From the NCBI GenBank assembly GCA_029861865.1, contig JAOTYL010000004.1, positions 62,001-126,000 on the forward strand: a stretch of 64,000 nucleotides of DNA. The letters are read 5' to 3'. Shown piece by piece: positions 33,929 through 43,010 of the stretch; within the stretch, counting starts at the first letter, position 1; each line of letters starts with the position of its first letter. The notes below the pieces were generated by a model, which searched no databases, had not been told where the DNA came from, and worked only from the letters and a program-made list of their open reading frames with translations. This DNA is from Myxococcales bacterium. Lineage in GTDB: Bacteria; Myxococcota_A; Polyangia; Polyangiales; Houyiibacteriaceae. Both the position numbers and the translations under genes were made by a program.

Positions 33929-35661
33929 GCCCCGTAAAACCGACGCTTCCCCTCGCTCACGGGGCATTGCTATTGCTGTTGGCCGTGATCTGTGGATGTG
34001 ATTTCGGATCGGACGAGGTCATGCCCTTGGTGAATGACTGTGCCGGCGAAGGTGACTGCGTGCAGGGCGTCTGTGACGACGGGATTTGCATCGATGATTC
34101 TTCGAGCGAAGTCACGATCGCCGTCCAGGTGCTTCGGGGGAACGCCGACATCCAGGGCCAGACTCCAGCCGGCTGGACCTTCGCGCCAGAAACGTTTTCG
34201 AGGGCGAGCGAGCGCGACTACACCCTTCCTCCGATTCGGCAAGTCGTTGGGGCCGTGCGTTGGCAAGGCACCCCGGTTCCCGCCACTCTGCGATTCACCC
34301 GGCGGATGGGCGAGTCGGTCGCTGCGCTTTCGGCACCGCCGGTTGAGGTGGACACCGTTCGCGAGGCGACCGAGGGAGACGACCCAAGCAACGTCGATTA
34401 CAGCACGGTGCTCGTCGCGGGTCAGAGGTACGACGTGGCGGTCGTCCCCAGCAGCGACGTCATTCAGAGCGCTGATCAGACGGCTGCGGCGATTCGCTCG
34501 CTTCCGCCCATCTACACCTCAGTTGAGCTCGACGATGTCATCGACGGAGCGTTCCGATTCGATGTGCGCTTTCCGGACACGCTCGACCTCGAGTGTGCAA
34601 TGAACCAGCTCTCCGGTTGCGAGCTGAGAGGAACGGTCCTCAGCTGCGACGGCCAAAACGACACGCCGGCCGTCGGGCTTCAGGTCCGCGCAGTAGAGAA
34701 GGAGTCCGGCCGGGTCGTCTCTTCGGTCGGGGAGACAGGCCAGCTCGGAGAATTCGCCATTCGTGTGAGCGATCAGGCCGCGGCTTACGTGCTTCTAGTA
34801 ACTGCGGGTGCTGGTAGCGATCCTTTCCCTTCGGTATCGGTCGATCTCGACCTCGTATTCATCAACGATCCTGCACGACGGCGCATCCTCGTGCCGCGCG
34901 TCGATCCCGTACAGTACACCGGTGCAGTTCGCGACGAAGAAGGCCGAGGGGTTCAGGGTGCAACCGTTCGATTCTCGTCCATCGAGATCTTCGAGCAATG
35001 CGAGCTCGGGCTCGCGCCCACGTTCAGCACATCGACGACGACCAACGAGGAGGGCAGCTTCAGCCTCGAGCTCCTCCCAGGCCGCTACAACGTGATCGTG
35101 ACTCCCCCCGAGGACTCCGAAAATGCCTGGGCTCCGGTCTCTGCTGAGGCGTTCGTGGTCGACGAGTTGATCACCGAGCTCGAAGATCTGGTTCTTCCTT
35201 CGCAGATCGCATTGTTCGGGTCATGCAAGACCTTCAATGAAGATCCCGCGAGCGGCGTCACTATTCTCGCACGGGCGCGTGGAAATGTCGGAGATCTCCA
35301 ACGCTCGCAAGAAACGGTCTCGAGTCAGTCGGGGACGTTTCGGATGAACGTCGACGCCGGACGGTACGACATGTTGATCAAGGTCGCGGACGTGACCGGT
35401 TTCCCTTGGCTGATCGAGCCCGAGCTGGTCATGAGCCGGGAGGGTGGCGACATGATGCGCGACTACACTCTGCCACCTCCGATCGTGGTCCGTGGAACGG
35501 TTCAAGCTGCCAGCGGCGCGTTCGTCGGAGGGGCTCCGATCCGCGCGTACATCTTCGAAGATGACGACGGTGAGACGCGCCCGATCCAAGTCGCCGAGAC
35601 GATTTCTGCCGATGATGGGAGCTACCGGCTTCTCATTTCGCCGGCCCTCGACGGGCGATGA
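33925..35661 (+). CDS. Large lipoprotein with carboxypeptidase-regulatory-like (CNA-B type) repeats
   Basis: 578-residue exported lipoprotein: signal segment PLAHGALLLLLAVICGC with lipobox Cys near residue 24, an acidic Cys-containing stretch (VNDCAGEGDCVQGVCDDGIC, about 34-53), then several beta-sandwich repeats of the CarboxypepD_reg type, seen as YTGAVRDEEGRGVQGATVRF (about 331-350) and VRGTVQAASGAFVGGAPI (about 523-540). Such domains usually mediate surface display or protein contacts. The ATG overlaps the upstream stop by 4 nt. The final 29 nt overlap the end of the convergent lnt gene. No enzyme function is visible. Confidence 0.7.
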   Translation: MSPVKPTLPLAHGALLLLLAVICGCDFGSDEVMPLVNDCAGEGDCVQGVCDDGICIDDSSSEVTIAVQVLRGNADIQGQTPAGWTFAPETFSRASERDYTLPPIRQVVGAVRWQGTPVPATLRFTRRMGESVAALSAPPVEVDTVREATEGDDPSNVDYSTVLVAGQRYDVAVVPSSDVIQSADQTAAAIRSLPPIYTSVELDDVIDGAFRFDVRFPDTLDLECAMNQLSGCELRGTVLSCDGQNDTPAVGLQVRAVEKESGRVVSSVGETGQLGEFAIRVSDQAAAYVLLVTAGAGSDPFPSVSVDLDLVFINDPARRRILVPRVDPVQYTGAVRDEEGRGVQGATVRFSSIEIFEQCELGLAPTFSTSTTTNEEGSFSLELLPGRYNVIVTPPEDSENAWAPVSAEAFVVDELITELEDLVLPSQIALFGSCKTFNEDPASGVTILARARGNVGDLQRSQETVSSQSGTFRMNVDAGRYDMLIKVADVTGFPWLIEPELVMSREGGDMMRDYTLPPPIVVRGTVQAASGAFVGGAPIRAYIFEDDDGETRPIQVAETISADDGSYRLLISPALDGR

Positions 35662-37174
35662 GCATCGACGCGATCGCGGCAAGACTCAGCCAGCCAGGCC
35701 AGTCTCCGAACTGGGTGTAGACCGTTTGACCTTGCATCATGTGGACCTCGTAGCGAAGGTTTTCTCTCGTGAGCACCCCGGTCCGCGCCACGATTCGACC
35801 TACCGGATCGATGACCGCGCTGATGCCGCTGTTGGTCGAGCGCACCAAGTAGCGGCGGTGCTCGATCGCCCGAAACTGAGCTAACACGAGGTGGATCCAG
35901 GGCTCCTGCGAGTCTCCAAACCAGGAGTCGTTGGTGAGGTTGACCAACAAGTGCGGGTTCGCCTCGCGGACCATCGCGCGGGTGAAGGTGGGAAGCACAT
36001 CCTCGTAGCAAACCGGAGTGGAGATCCGCCACTCCCCCAGCTGAAGTGCGTTGACTTGGTTTCCGGGCGTGAACTGGCCGCTATTCGGAGACAGCTCGTA
36101 AAGCACCGGGAACGTTTCCCCGAACGGCAGATACTCCCCAAACATCAAGAGATAAGTCTTGTCGTACATGGAACGAATAATGCCGTCGGCCTCCATCATG
36201 AACGCGGTATTGAACATCCTGCCACGACCTTCGCCGTATTCTCGCGACATGCCACCGAAGAGGATCGGGGTGCGAACGTCCTTTCGAATCGCGTCGCCTG
36301 ACATCGGAAGCTTGCGCGGGAGGCTTCGGATGTAGGCGGATTCCGGCCATACGATCAGATCGAGCTCATCCTCCCGTTCGAGCTCGCGGCTCTGTTCGAG
36401 GTGGCGCCGATGCCCCTCGGCAGCCTCGCCTCGCTTTTCGAAGATGCCCATGTTGACCTGGACGACCCCCAACCGAAACGGGGGAGCGGCGGCCATGGCC
36501 GCTTCGACCTGCGGGATTCGGATCATGCCGTAGCCGACCGTGAGACCGACAGATAGGATCGCGATCGCCCATACGGCGCGTGGAGCACCGCGCACAGCTC
36601 TCCTCCAGCGCCAGGTTTCGAAGACAGCAAGGTTGACCATAGCGGCCACCGCGGTGACCAGAAGTGGACCGCCGAGGTCGGCGGTCTGTACGAGCAGCGG
36701 CAGTTGATTCAAGCTGTTCGCGAGGTAGACCGGAAACAGCTTCGGGTAGAGCCACTCCGCGGCGATCAAAGGCGGGATGGCCACGAGGGCCACCGACCAG
36801 CCGCGTCGCCTGAGCCACGCGTAGACCAGGCCATAGACACCGTATTGGGCTCCGATGAACGTCGAAAACGCCAACCAAAAGCCGACGCTCGCGAACGAAC
36901 CATAGCCCGAAAACACCTCGAAAAATGGCACGAGCCAGTGGTAGCCGCCCGCGACCATCACGATCCCGTAGACCCAGCCCACGCCGAGAGCGTCCCGCCA
37001 AGGTCGTTCTGAGAGCTCGAGCGCAACCCACAAGGGCACGAGAGAGACGAGCGCGAGCGGCCAATACCCAAACCCGGCCCATCCGAGGAAGTAGATCACG
37101 CCGCCGAGCACTGCCCACACGTATGCTCGAGTGCGGTCCGTGGAGTTTGCGTTGTCCTCTGCGGCGTCGGTCAC
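35633..37174 (-). CDS. lnt: Apolipoprotein N-acyltransferase Lnt
   Basis: Adds the third acyl chain to lipoproteins in the inner membrane. The 513-residue protein has about six N-terminal membrane segments (residues 18-230), a nitrilase-like periplasmic domain (about 235-480) and one C-terminal membrane helix. The catalytic triad is visible as Glu in VWPESAY (about 276), Lys in YDKTYLLMFGEYLPFG (about 339) and Cys in TPVCYEDVLP (about 387). Start GTG 37174 overlaps the bioA stop (GTGA), so translation is coupled. The many lipoproteins in this window are presumably its substrates. Confidence 0.95.
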   Translation of the reverse strand: MTDAAEDNANSTDRTRAYVWAVLGGVIYFLGWAGFGYWPLALVSLVPLWVALELSERPWRDALGVGWVYGIVMVAGGYHWLVPFFEVFSGYGSFASVGFWLAFSTFIGAQYGVYGLVYAWLRRRGWSVALVAIPPLIAAEWLYPKLFPVYLANSLNQLPLLVQTADLGGPLLVTAVAAMVNLAVFETWRWRRAVRGAPRAVWAIAILSVGLTVGYGMIRIPQVEAAMAAAPPFRLGVVQVNMGIFEKRGEAAEGHRRHLEQSRELEREDELDLIVWPESAYIRSLPRKLPMSGDAIRKDVRTPILFGGMSREYGEGRGRMFNTAFMMEADGIIRSMYDKTYLLMFGEYLPFGETFPVLYELSPNSGQFTPGNQVNALQLGEWRISTPVCYEDVLPTFTRAMVREANPHLLVNLTNDSWFGDSQEPWIHLVLAQFRAIEHRRYLVRSTNSGISAVIDPVGRIVARTGVLTRENLRYEVHMMQGQTVYTQFGDWPGWLSLAAIASMLIARRGPAK

Positions 37175-38487
37175 GAATCCTTCACCAATACGCGCTCGGT
37201 GGCTTTACGCACGATGTGCAGGAGCTCATCGAGGTCGTCGTCAGCGATGTTGAGCGGGGGGACGACATAGATCGTATTGCCGAGCGGTCTGAGGTGTGCG
37301 CCGAGCTCGAGCGCAGCATCGGAGATCTCCCAGCCGATCTTGCCCATGTAGCCGGTGTCGCCGACATCGAACGCCCCGCACATGCCGAGCGCTCGTGGAT
37401 GACGCACCCGAGGGAGAGAACCGATGTCGTCGATCGCCGCGGCGAGCCTGGCGGCTTTGCGTCGGGCCTGCTCGAGGATCTGCTCTTCGCGATAGATCGC
37501 GAGCACTTCGAGGGCCACCGCGGCGCCCAAAGGATTGCCGAAGAAGGTGTGCCCATGCATGAGCGCGCGCTCTTTTCCGCCACGAAAACCCTCGTAAATC
37601 CGTTCGGTCGCCAACGTTGCCGCAAACGGCAGGACTCCGCCCGACAGCCCCTTGGCCGTACACAGCAAGTCCGGGGCGATCGCTCCGTGGTCGGAGGCCC
37701 ACATGGGCCCCGTGCGTCCGAAGCCCGTAAAGACTTCGTCGGCGATGAGGAAGGTGTCTGCCTTGTCAGCCTCCTCGCGAAGGGCGGCGAGTAGCTTCGG
37801 AGCATACATTCGCATGCCAGCGGCGCCCTGCACGATTGGCTCGACGATCACGCCCGCGATGCGATCCCCGTCTTTTCGAAGTCGTGAGAAAAGGGACTCG
37901 AAGACCGGCTCCCAGTCGTGCTCTACCGGCTCGTCGGGTCGCGCAGCCTCGAACAGGAGCGGTCGAAAAACGCCGCTGAACTCATCGACCGCGCCGACGC
38001 TCATCGCTCCGAGGGTGTCGCCATGGTAGCCCCCAGGAAGCGTCAGGAAGAGGTCCCGATCGGCGCGGCCGTTTTGCTGCCAGTACTGAAATGCGATCTT
38101 CAGGGCCACTTCGACCGCGGTCGAGCCGTTGTCGCTAAAAAAGACGCGCGTCAGCCCTCGAGGCGCGACTGCCAAGAGCTCCGATGCCAGCCGGACAGCG
38201 GGCTCGTGCGTCGCCCCGCCAAACGTCACGTGCATGAGCTGCTCCGCTTGGCGACTCAATGCCAGCCGAAGCCGGGCGTGCCCATGGCCGAGGTTGTTGC
38301 ACCACCAAGAGCCGCTCGCATCGAGTACCCGTTGGCCTTGAGGTCCGATCAGCCAGGGACCTTCGGCACGATCGACAATGAAGAGCGACCGCTTCTCGTG
38401 ATCCTCGCTCGAGGTATAGGGCCTCCAAAGATGCCGGCGATCGAGGGCAAGAAGCTCGTCATCCGAAAGCCGCATGCGCCAAACCAT
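37171..38487 (-). CDS. bioA: Adenosylmethionine-8-amino-7-oxononanoate aminotransferase BioA
   Basis: PLP enzyme of biotin synthesis that converts KAPA to DAPA using S-adenosylmethionine as amino donor. The 438 residues show HLWRPYTSSEDHEKR near the start, SGSWWCNNLGHGH (about 59-71), the PLP-phosphate region FFSDNGSTAVEVALK (about 116-130), FLIADEVFTGFGRTG (about 243-257) and the Schiff-base lysine in CTAKGLSGGVLP (about 277). Tyr/Trp residues in the substrate region fit BioA rather than a general class III transaminase. Start ATG 38487 or 38475. It is coupled to lnt; no other bio genes are nearby. Upstream lies the palindromic repeat region. Confidence 0.9.
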   Translation of the reverse strand: MVWRMRLSDDELLALDRRHLWRPYTSSEDHEKRSLFIVDRAEGPWLIGPQGQRVLDASGSWWCNNLGHGHARLRLALSRQAEQLMHVTFGGATHEPAVRLASELLAVAPRGLTRVFFSDNGSTAVEVALKIAFQYWQQNGRADRDLFLTLPGGYHGDTLGAMSVGAVDEFSGVFRPLLFEAARPDEPVEHDWEPVFESLFSRLRKDGDRIAGVIVEPIVQGAAGMRMYAPKLLAALREEADKADTFLIADEVFTGFGRTGPMWASDHGAIAPDLLCTAKGLSGGVLPFAATLATERIYEGFRGGKERALMHGHTFFGNPLGAAVALEVLAIYREEQILEQARRKAARLAAAIDDIGSLPRVRHPRALGMCGAFDVGDTGYMGKIGWEISDAALELGAHLRPLGNTIYVVPPLNIADDDLDELLHIVRKATERVLVKDS

Positions 38488-38504
38488 GCGCCAGCAAGGC
38501 GCAA

Positions 38505-38526
38505 AGCGCCAGTGGCACTGACGCTA
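38505..38526. repeat. Short hexamer stretch upstream of bioA
   Basis: GCGCCAGTGGCACTGACGCT matches the RCRCTG family over about three units (GCACTG, ACGCT). It borders the left arm of the palindrome starting at 38533. Confidence 0.45.
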
Positions 38527-38532
38527 CATACC

Positions 38533-38700
38533 GGTGAACCGCGGTGCGGCGCGCAGCACGCCCTCGCCCGCTCAGACATCCTCGGCGGGGGTGTTAGAAA
38601 ACGGTGTCGAAGCCCTCTAGGTGGCGAGCGTCGGAGTGATGGGTTGGCGCCTGCGGAACTCGCGTTCGAGGACATGCCGCGCGCCGCACTCCGGTTCACC
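38533..38700. repeat. Palindromic element with 25-bp imperfect terminal inverted repeats
   Basis: The left arm (38533-38557) starts GGTGAACCGCGGTGCGGCG; the reverse complement of the right arm (38676-38700) starts GGTGAACCGGAGTGCGGCG. 22 of 25 positions agree. The interior of 118 nt has no open gene. The tips share GGTGA/TCACC with the neighbouring element at 38791-38942. Hexamer stretches lie outside both arms. This is miniature-transposon-like architecture without a transposase. Confidence 0.7.
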
Positions 38701-38716
38701 CACTTCGCCAGAAACA

Positions 38717-38790
38717 CGGACACTGGCGCCCTGTAGAGCCGACGCTGTCAGTGGCACGGCCGCCGACACTGGCACCGACGCTCACCCTGT
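38717..38790. repeat. Degenerate hexamer array between two palindromic elements
   Basis: Contains ACACTG GCGCCC, ACGCTG TCAGTG GCACGG, ACACTG GCACCG ACGCTC ACCCTG with interruptions, the same RCRCTG unit as at 26404 and 31360. Confidence 0.55.
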
Positions 38791-38942
38791 TTTCGAGGAG
38801 TAGGTGACTCGGGCCGCGGCGCGGGATGGGTAGCACAGCGGTGGGGAGGAGCCCGCGTCAAGATCCATACTCATCGCAAAGGGCGACCGGGGCCCCGCCG
38901 CGAGCACACCCGTCCCGTGCCGCGGCCCGAGTCACCGATTGA
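38791..38942. repeat. Palindromic element with perfect 18-bp inverted repeats, long form
   Basis: GGTGACTCGGGCCGCGGC (38804-38821) and GCCGCGGCCCGAGTCACC (38919-38936) are exact reverse complements separated by 97 nt. The outer ends TTTTCGAGGAGTAGGTG and CCGAGTCACCGATTGA match the ends of the 42-nt element at 31305-31346, so these are a long and a deleted form of one repeat. No gene is visible inside. Confidence 0.75.
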
Positions 38943-38953
38943 AGCTGACGCTG

Positions 38954-41302
38954 TTAGTGCGGGCTGACCAGGACTTCTCGGCGACCGCCCGCCTTTGAGC
39001 TCGGGGGGCCGACGACTCCATCTTGCTCCATCCGTTCCACCAGCTTGGCGGCCTTGTTGTAGCCGACGCTCAACTGGCGTTGGACGTGGCTTATCGAGCA
39101 GTAGCCGGCGTTGGCGACGACCTCGACGGCTTTGTCGTACAGGGGGTCGTCGCTTTCGGCGAGGCTTCCATCCTCGTCTCGTGGCTTGAGGATTTCGTTT
39201 TGGTATTCGGGATCGCCTTGCTGCCGAAGGAAATCGCACATCCTTCGGACCTCGTCCTCGCCGATGAAGGCGGCGTGCACGCGCTCGAGGTCGCTCGAAC
39301 CGGGGGGGATCATCAGCATGTCGCCCATGCCGAGGAGGTGCTCGGCGCCCGAGCGGCCTAAGATCGTCATCGAATCTTGGCGTTGCGAAACCTTGAACGC
39401 CACGCGCGCCGGAAAGTTCGCTTTGATCATCCCGGTGATGACATCGACGCTCGGGCGCTGGGTCGCCAGGATCACGTGAATCCCGGCCGCGCGTGCCTTC
39501 TGGGCGAGCCGCGCGACGCACGCTTCGACGTCTTTGGCCGCCACCATCATCAAGTCGGCGAACTCGTCGACGACCACCACGACGTACGGGAGCTTCTCTG
39601 GGTCGTAGTTTTCTGCATCGGGCGCCTCCCCATCGACTGGGTCGAGCAGCACCTCCTTGCCCGAGGCGTCCTGGGCACTGACCTTCCCTTTGCGCTTCGG
39701 CATGAACTTCTCGAGTGAAAGGTCTCCGCGGAGCACGCGGTCGACCCGTCGGTTGTAGGTGTCGATGTTCCGGGTGCCGGCGTCGGCGAATATCTGGTAG
39801 CGCCGCTCCATTTCGTCGACCGCCCAACGCAACGCGAGAGCTGCCTTCTTCATGTCGGTGACCACCGGAAGAAGCATGTGCGGAATCCCGTCGAAGACCT
39901 GAAGCTCGACCACCTTCGGGTCGATCATCAGCATCCGAACTTCTTCCGGCGTCTTCTTCGCGAGAATCGAGGCCAACATGACACTCAGCGCGACGCTCTT
40001 CCCCGAACCCGTGGCGCCTGCGACGAGCAAGTGCGGCATTCTTGCGAGGTCGGCATACACCGGTTGACCGCCGATGTCCTTGCCGAGTGCGATCGGAAGC
40101 GCCCCGCCTTGGTTCACCCACCGTCGGTCTTCGAGGATCTCTCGCAGGTAAACCATGTTGCGGTCGTCGTTGGGAAGCTCGAACCCAACGCGCGCCTTGC
40201 CTGCGATCGGAGCCACGATGCGCACTTTTTGGGCAGCGAGCGCCATCGCGAGGTCGTCGGCAAGGCCGGCGATCTTCGAGACTTTGGTCCCGCTTCGCGG
40301 CTCGAATTCGTACATGGTCACGACGGGGCCTGGATGGATTTCATCGACACGGCCCTGGACGCCGTAAGCGGCGAGCTTCTCGGTGAGGAGCTCGGCGTTG
40401 TCGCGAAGCGCTTCTGCGTCGACCCGGATGATCGACGCGTCCGGCTTGTCGAGCAGACTAACCGGCGGCAGGTGGAACTCGTGCTTCGATCGCTTCGGTC
40501 GAGTCGAAATCGAAAGTGGCTCCTGTTTGGTTTCTTTCGGGGCGACGATCGTAGGGCTGCCCTCTTTGGATTTCCGCTTCGACTCTGGCGCGGGCCTCGC
40601 CGCAGCCGTTGGCTCCACGTCATCGACCTCGAGCTCATCGCCGACGTCGAAAATCGTGCCCATGATCCTCGGCTGACTCGCCCGGATCTCCTCCTCATGG
40701 AGCTCGCGAGCCTCGGCCCACGCTTCACGCATCGCGATGACGATGCTCGTGACCTTTTGCCCGATCGCGTGGCCGGCACGCACGAAGGCCTGTCCCACTT
40801 CCTCGAGGGTCCACGGCGTTCGAAGCACGACCGCGATCCCGAGGACCGCGAACCCTAGGATCACCGTCCCCGCGAAGCCGAGCAACGATCGAAGCACCTC
40901 GCCGAGCAGCTCGCCGACCGCCCCCCCAGGCGATGCCCCCCACATCGCCTGGGGCTCGATGAGCAGATGCGCCAGGGCCGCACCGATCACCACGAGGACC
41001 AACGTCGAGGCCAGCGTGGCCAACCCCAGCATCGCGGCACGACGTCGAAACAGTCGATACGTAAGCAAAGCGCCCTCGAAGGGAAGCAACCAAGCCACCA
41101 ACCCGAAGGCCAACATCACCGCGCGCGCCAGCTTGTGGCCAACTGGGCCGACCAAATTCGCCGCCCCGTTTCGGGCGTCATACGAAATCAGCGCAAGAGT
41201 CAGCAAAACGGTGCCGGTCAGGGTCAGGATCGCGAGCACGTCCTGCCGCCTGCCCTCGGGCGCCACCAGGTCGCCCGAAGAGGTGGTTTCATGTACGCCC
41301 AA
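38954..41302 (-). CDS. ftsK: DNA translocase FtsK/SpoIIIE
   Basis: Septum-located motor that pumps chromosome ends and coordinates dimer resolution. The 782-residue protein has four or five N-terminal membrane segments (about residues 22-180), a short charged linker (about 190-290), the alpha/beta motor with Walker A LLVAGATGSGKSVALSVML (about 425-443), Walker B VVVVVDEFADLMM (about 565-577) and ATQRPSVDVITG (about 600), and the C-terminal winged-helix gamma domain (about 715-775, SISHVQRQLSVGYNKAAKLV) that reads KOPS-like sites. The short linker is SpoIIIE-like rather than the long one of E. coli FtsK. Only array remnants lie downstream; upstream, a divergent promoter region separates it from the HEAT-like lipoprotein gene. 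Confidence 0.95.
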   Translation of the reverse strand: MGVHETTSSGDLVAPEGRRQDVLAILTLTGTVLLTLALISYDARNGAANLVGPVGHKLARAVMLAFGLVAWLLPFEGALLTYRLFRRRAAMLGLATLASTLVLVVIGAALAHLLIEPQAMWGASPGGAVGELLGEVLRSLLGFAGTVILGFAVLGIAVVLRTPWTLEEVGQAFVRAGHAIGQKVTSIVIAMREAWAEARELHEEEIRASQPRIMGTIFDVGDELEVDDVEPTAAARPAPESKRKSKEGSPTIVAPKETKQEPLSISTRPKRSKHEFHLPPVSLLDKPDASIIRVDAEALRDNAELLTEKLAAYGVQGRVDEIHPGPVVTMYEFEPRSGTKVSKIAGLADDLAMALAAQKVRIVAPIAGKARVGFELPNDDRNMVYLREILEDRRWVNQGGALPIALGKDIGGQPVYADLARMPHLLVAGATGSGKSVALSVMLASILAKKTPEEVRMLMIDPKVVELQVFDGIPHMLLPVVTDMKKAALALRWAVDEMERRYQIFADAGTRNIDTYNRRVDRVLRGDLSLEKFMPKRKGKVSAQDASGKEVLLDPVDGEAPDAENYDPEKLPYVVVVVDEFADLMMVAAKDVEACVARLAQKARAAGIHVILATQRPSVDVITGMIKANFPARVAFKVSQRQDSMTILGRSGAEHLLGMGDMLMIPPGSSDLERVHAAFIGEDEVRRMCDFLRQQGDPEYQNEILKPRDEDGSLAESDDPLYDKAVEVVANAGYCSISHVQRQLSVGYNKAAKLVERMEQDGVVGPPSSKAGGRREVLVSPH

Positions 41303-41377
41303 GTAAGAGGCCTCCTACATTCCGAGGCTAAGCGCCGCCGGCTGGATTCGTCAAGAAATCACGCGTCTTACACCCTC

Positions 41378-41405
41378 TTGATTGCCTGGCTGAATCCTCT
41401 ATTAT
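41378..41405 (+). promoter_or_regulatory. Candidate sigma70-like promoter for the envelope operon
   Basis: TTGATT (41378-41383) and TATTAT (41400-41405, 5 of 6 consensus) are 16 nt apart. The predicted transcript start near 41412 leaves too little leader for ATG 41419 and favours translation from 41449 or 41458. Confidence 0.45.
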
Positions 41406-41448
41406 CCTCACGGGTTGCATGCCCCCGGGGGATTGGTTCGCGAGCCAA

Positions 41449-43002
41449 ATGCGTTGGATGAGCAAGATCGTGCTGATTTGCACTGCGGTCGCCACGATGT
41501 GGGCCGGCTGCAAGGCCGATAGCGACAACATTGAGGCGTGGAAGGGGACCGTCAAAGGCCCGACCCGGCTGATGGCGGTCGTCGGGAGCGATCACTACTC
41601 CGACGACCTTCGAACCGAAGCGGCGTTGGCAATCGTCGAAATGGAACGGAGCGACGTGAGCAGCCTCAACCTGCTCAAACAGGCTTTCGATGAGCTTCGT
41701 CGCGAAGACCCGCAGGCCGGTGAGACGATCATCGCGGGCATGGTCCCTCGTCTCGAGGCGCTTCTTGCAGAGGAGTCCGCGGCGAGCGAAGAGAGTTCAC
41801 TTCAAGCACAGGTGCGCGCAAAAGACGCCGCGTACATGGTGATCCCCTATGCGCCCGAGGAGTCACGCGCCGCACTCACCCGATCGGTGGTCGGTTGGTA
41901 TTCCCGCGATTTCGAGCGGAGAAGCCTCGCTGGTGACTATAGCGCCGAGCAGGTGACCCGTACTCTTGGCGCCGAAGCGGCAGGGATGCTTGTCGATGCC
42001 CTGCACGAGAAGATAGCCCCACAGGCGATGCTCAAGATAGCCGAAATCATCGGCGAAGATGGCGATCCGCAGACGAAGAAGCGCGCTGCGGAGCGGCTCG
42101 TGCAAATCGAAAAGGAAATGGAAAGACCGCGCTTCGTACAATGGCTGAGTGGCGAGATTCGGAAGTCGCTCGAAGCCGCGGGGGAGCCGGTCGACGATGC
42201 GCGGGTGGCAGCGGTCGCGATCTACAACCGCGAAAACTACATCAACAATGGGGCGCTCCCAGCGATGAAGCACCTCGCCGATCAGCAGGTCGTATCCACT
42301 CGCCTCTTGCGCATCGCGGATACCAAGCCTGGAGCGACCGACACCGAAGCCTGGACAGAGCGCCTCAACGCCCGACGCGCAACCGCTCTACGGGCTCTAG
42401 AGGGGCACGTGTCGCGCACGCATTTGAACCGGTTGCTCTCGATTGCGCTCGACCCGGGCAACTCGATCGAGGTTCGTGACTATGCCTTCGACCGTGTCGG
42501 CGACATCCGGAGCCGGAGCGCGCTCCCCCGTCTCTGGCCGCTGGTCCAGCTTCCGGGCTGCACTACGAGCCCCTGCACCGCATCGGCAAAATTGGACAAG
42601 CGCCTTCGCTGGCGAGCGGGTGAGCTGGTCCTCTCCGTGGGCGGGCCGTCCACCATAGAGAAATTTGCTCAACAATTACCTGCAGTTTCCGGGGTTCAGT
42701 ACGAGCCGGAGGAGCTGGAAGGATACGCGACTCGGATGAGCCAGATGACACCTCCGCCTACATCGACGGTCCTCGAGCTGCTCGATTCGCAACATTGGTG
42801 GAATCGTGTCGTCGCGTTGCGCTATCTTGAACGCAGAGGTGGGGAGCAGGATGTCCCCGCCATGAAGCGATTGATGGCGGACACGACAGCAGTGGCGGGA
42901 GAAGGCTGGTCTGAGCTCAACCCTCCGGCGAAACGAGTCGGGGACGTCGCGAAGGCGGCACTTGATGCATTGCGAACGCGCGAACAGGGTGACAACGAGT
43001 AA
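41449..43002 (+). CDS. Lipoprotein with HEAT-like helical repeats
   Basis: 517-residue lipoprotein: signal MRWMSKIVLICTAVATMWAG with lipobox Cys near residue 21. The remainder is almost entirely helical with repeated units of about 35 residues (for example DLRTEAALAIVEMERSD, and later KRAAERLVQIEKEM), consistent with HEAT/Armadillo-like repeats, a scaffold for protein contacts in the periplasm. The start is ATG 41449 or 41458; ATG 41419 sits too close to the predicted promoter. It is followed after 8 nt by the RHH-FHA gene, and the run of four genes to 45125 is probably one operon. No catalytic motif is visible. Confidence 0.7.
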   Translation: MRWMSKIVLICTAVATMWAGCKADSDNIEAWKGTVKGPTRLMAVVGSDHYSDDLRTEAALAIVEMERSDVSSLNLLKQAFDELRREDPQAGETIIAGMVPRLEALLAEESAASEESSLQAQVRAKDAAYMVIPYAPEESRAALTRSVVGWYSRDFERRSLAGDYSAEQVTRTLGAEAAGMLVDALHEKIAPQAMLKIAEIIGEDGDPQTKKRAAERLVQIEKEMERPRFVQWLSGEIRKSLEAAGEPVDDARVAAVAIYNRENYINNGALPAMKHLADQQVVSTRLLRIADTKPGATDTEAWTERLNARRATALRALEGHVSRTHLNRLLSIALDPGNSIEVRDYAFDRVGDIRSRSALPRLWPLVQLPGCTTSPCTASAKLDKRLRWRAGELVLSVGGPSTIEKFAQQLPAVSGVQYEPEELEGYATRMSQMTPPPTSTVLELLDSQHWWNRVVALRYLERRGGEQDVPAMKRLMADTTAVAGEGWSELNPPAKRVGDVAKAALDALRTREQGDNE

Positions 43003-43010
43003 TCGACGAG

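Noticed and set aside
38871-40121. Arg/Gly-rich minus-strand frame of 416 codons
   Set aside because: Overlaps the well-supported ftsK in another frame and has no domain.
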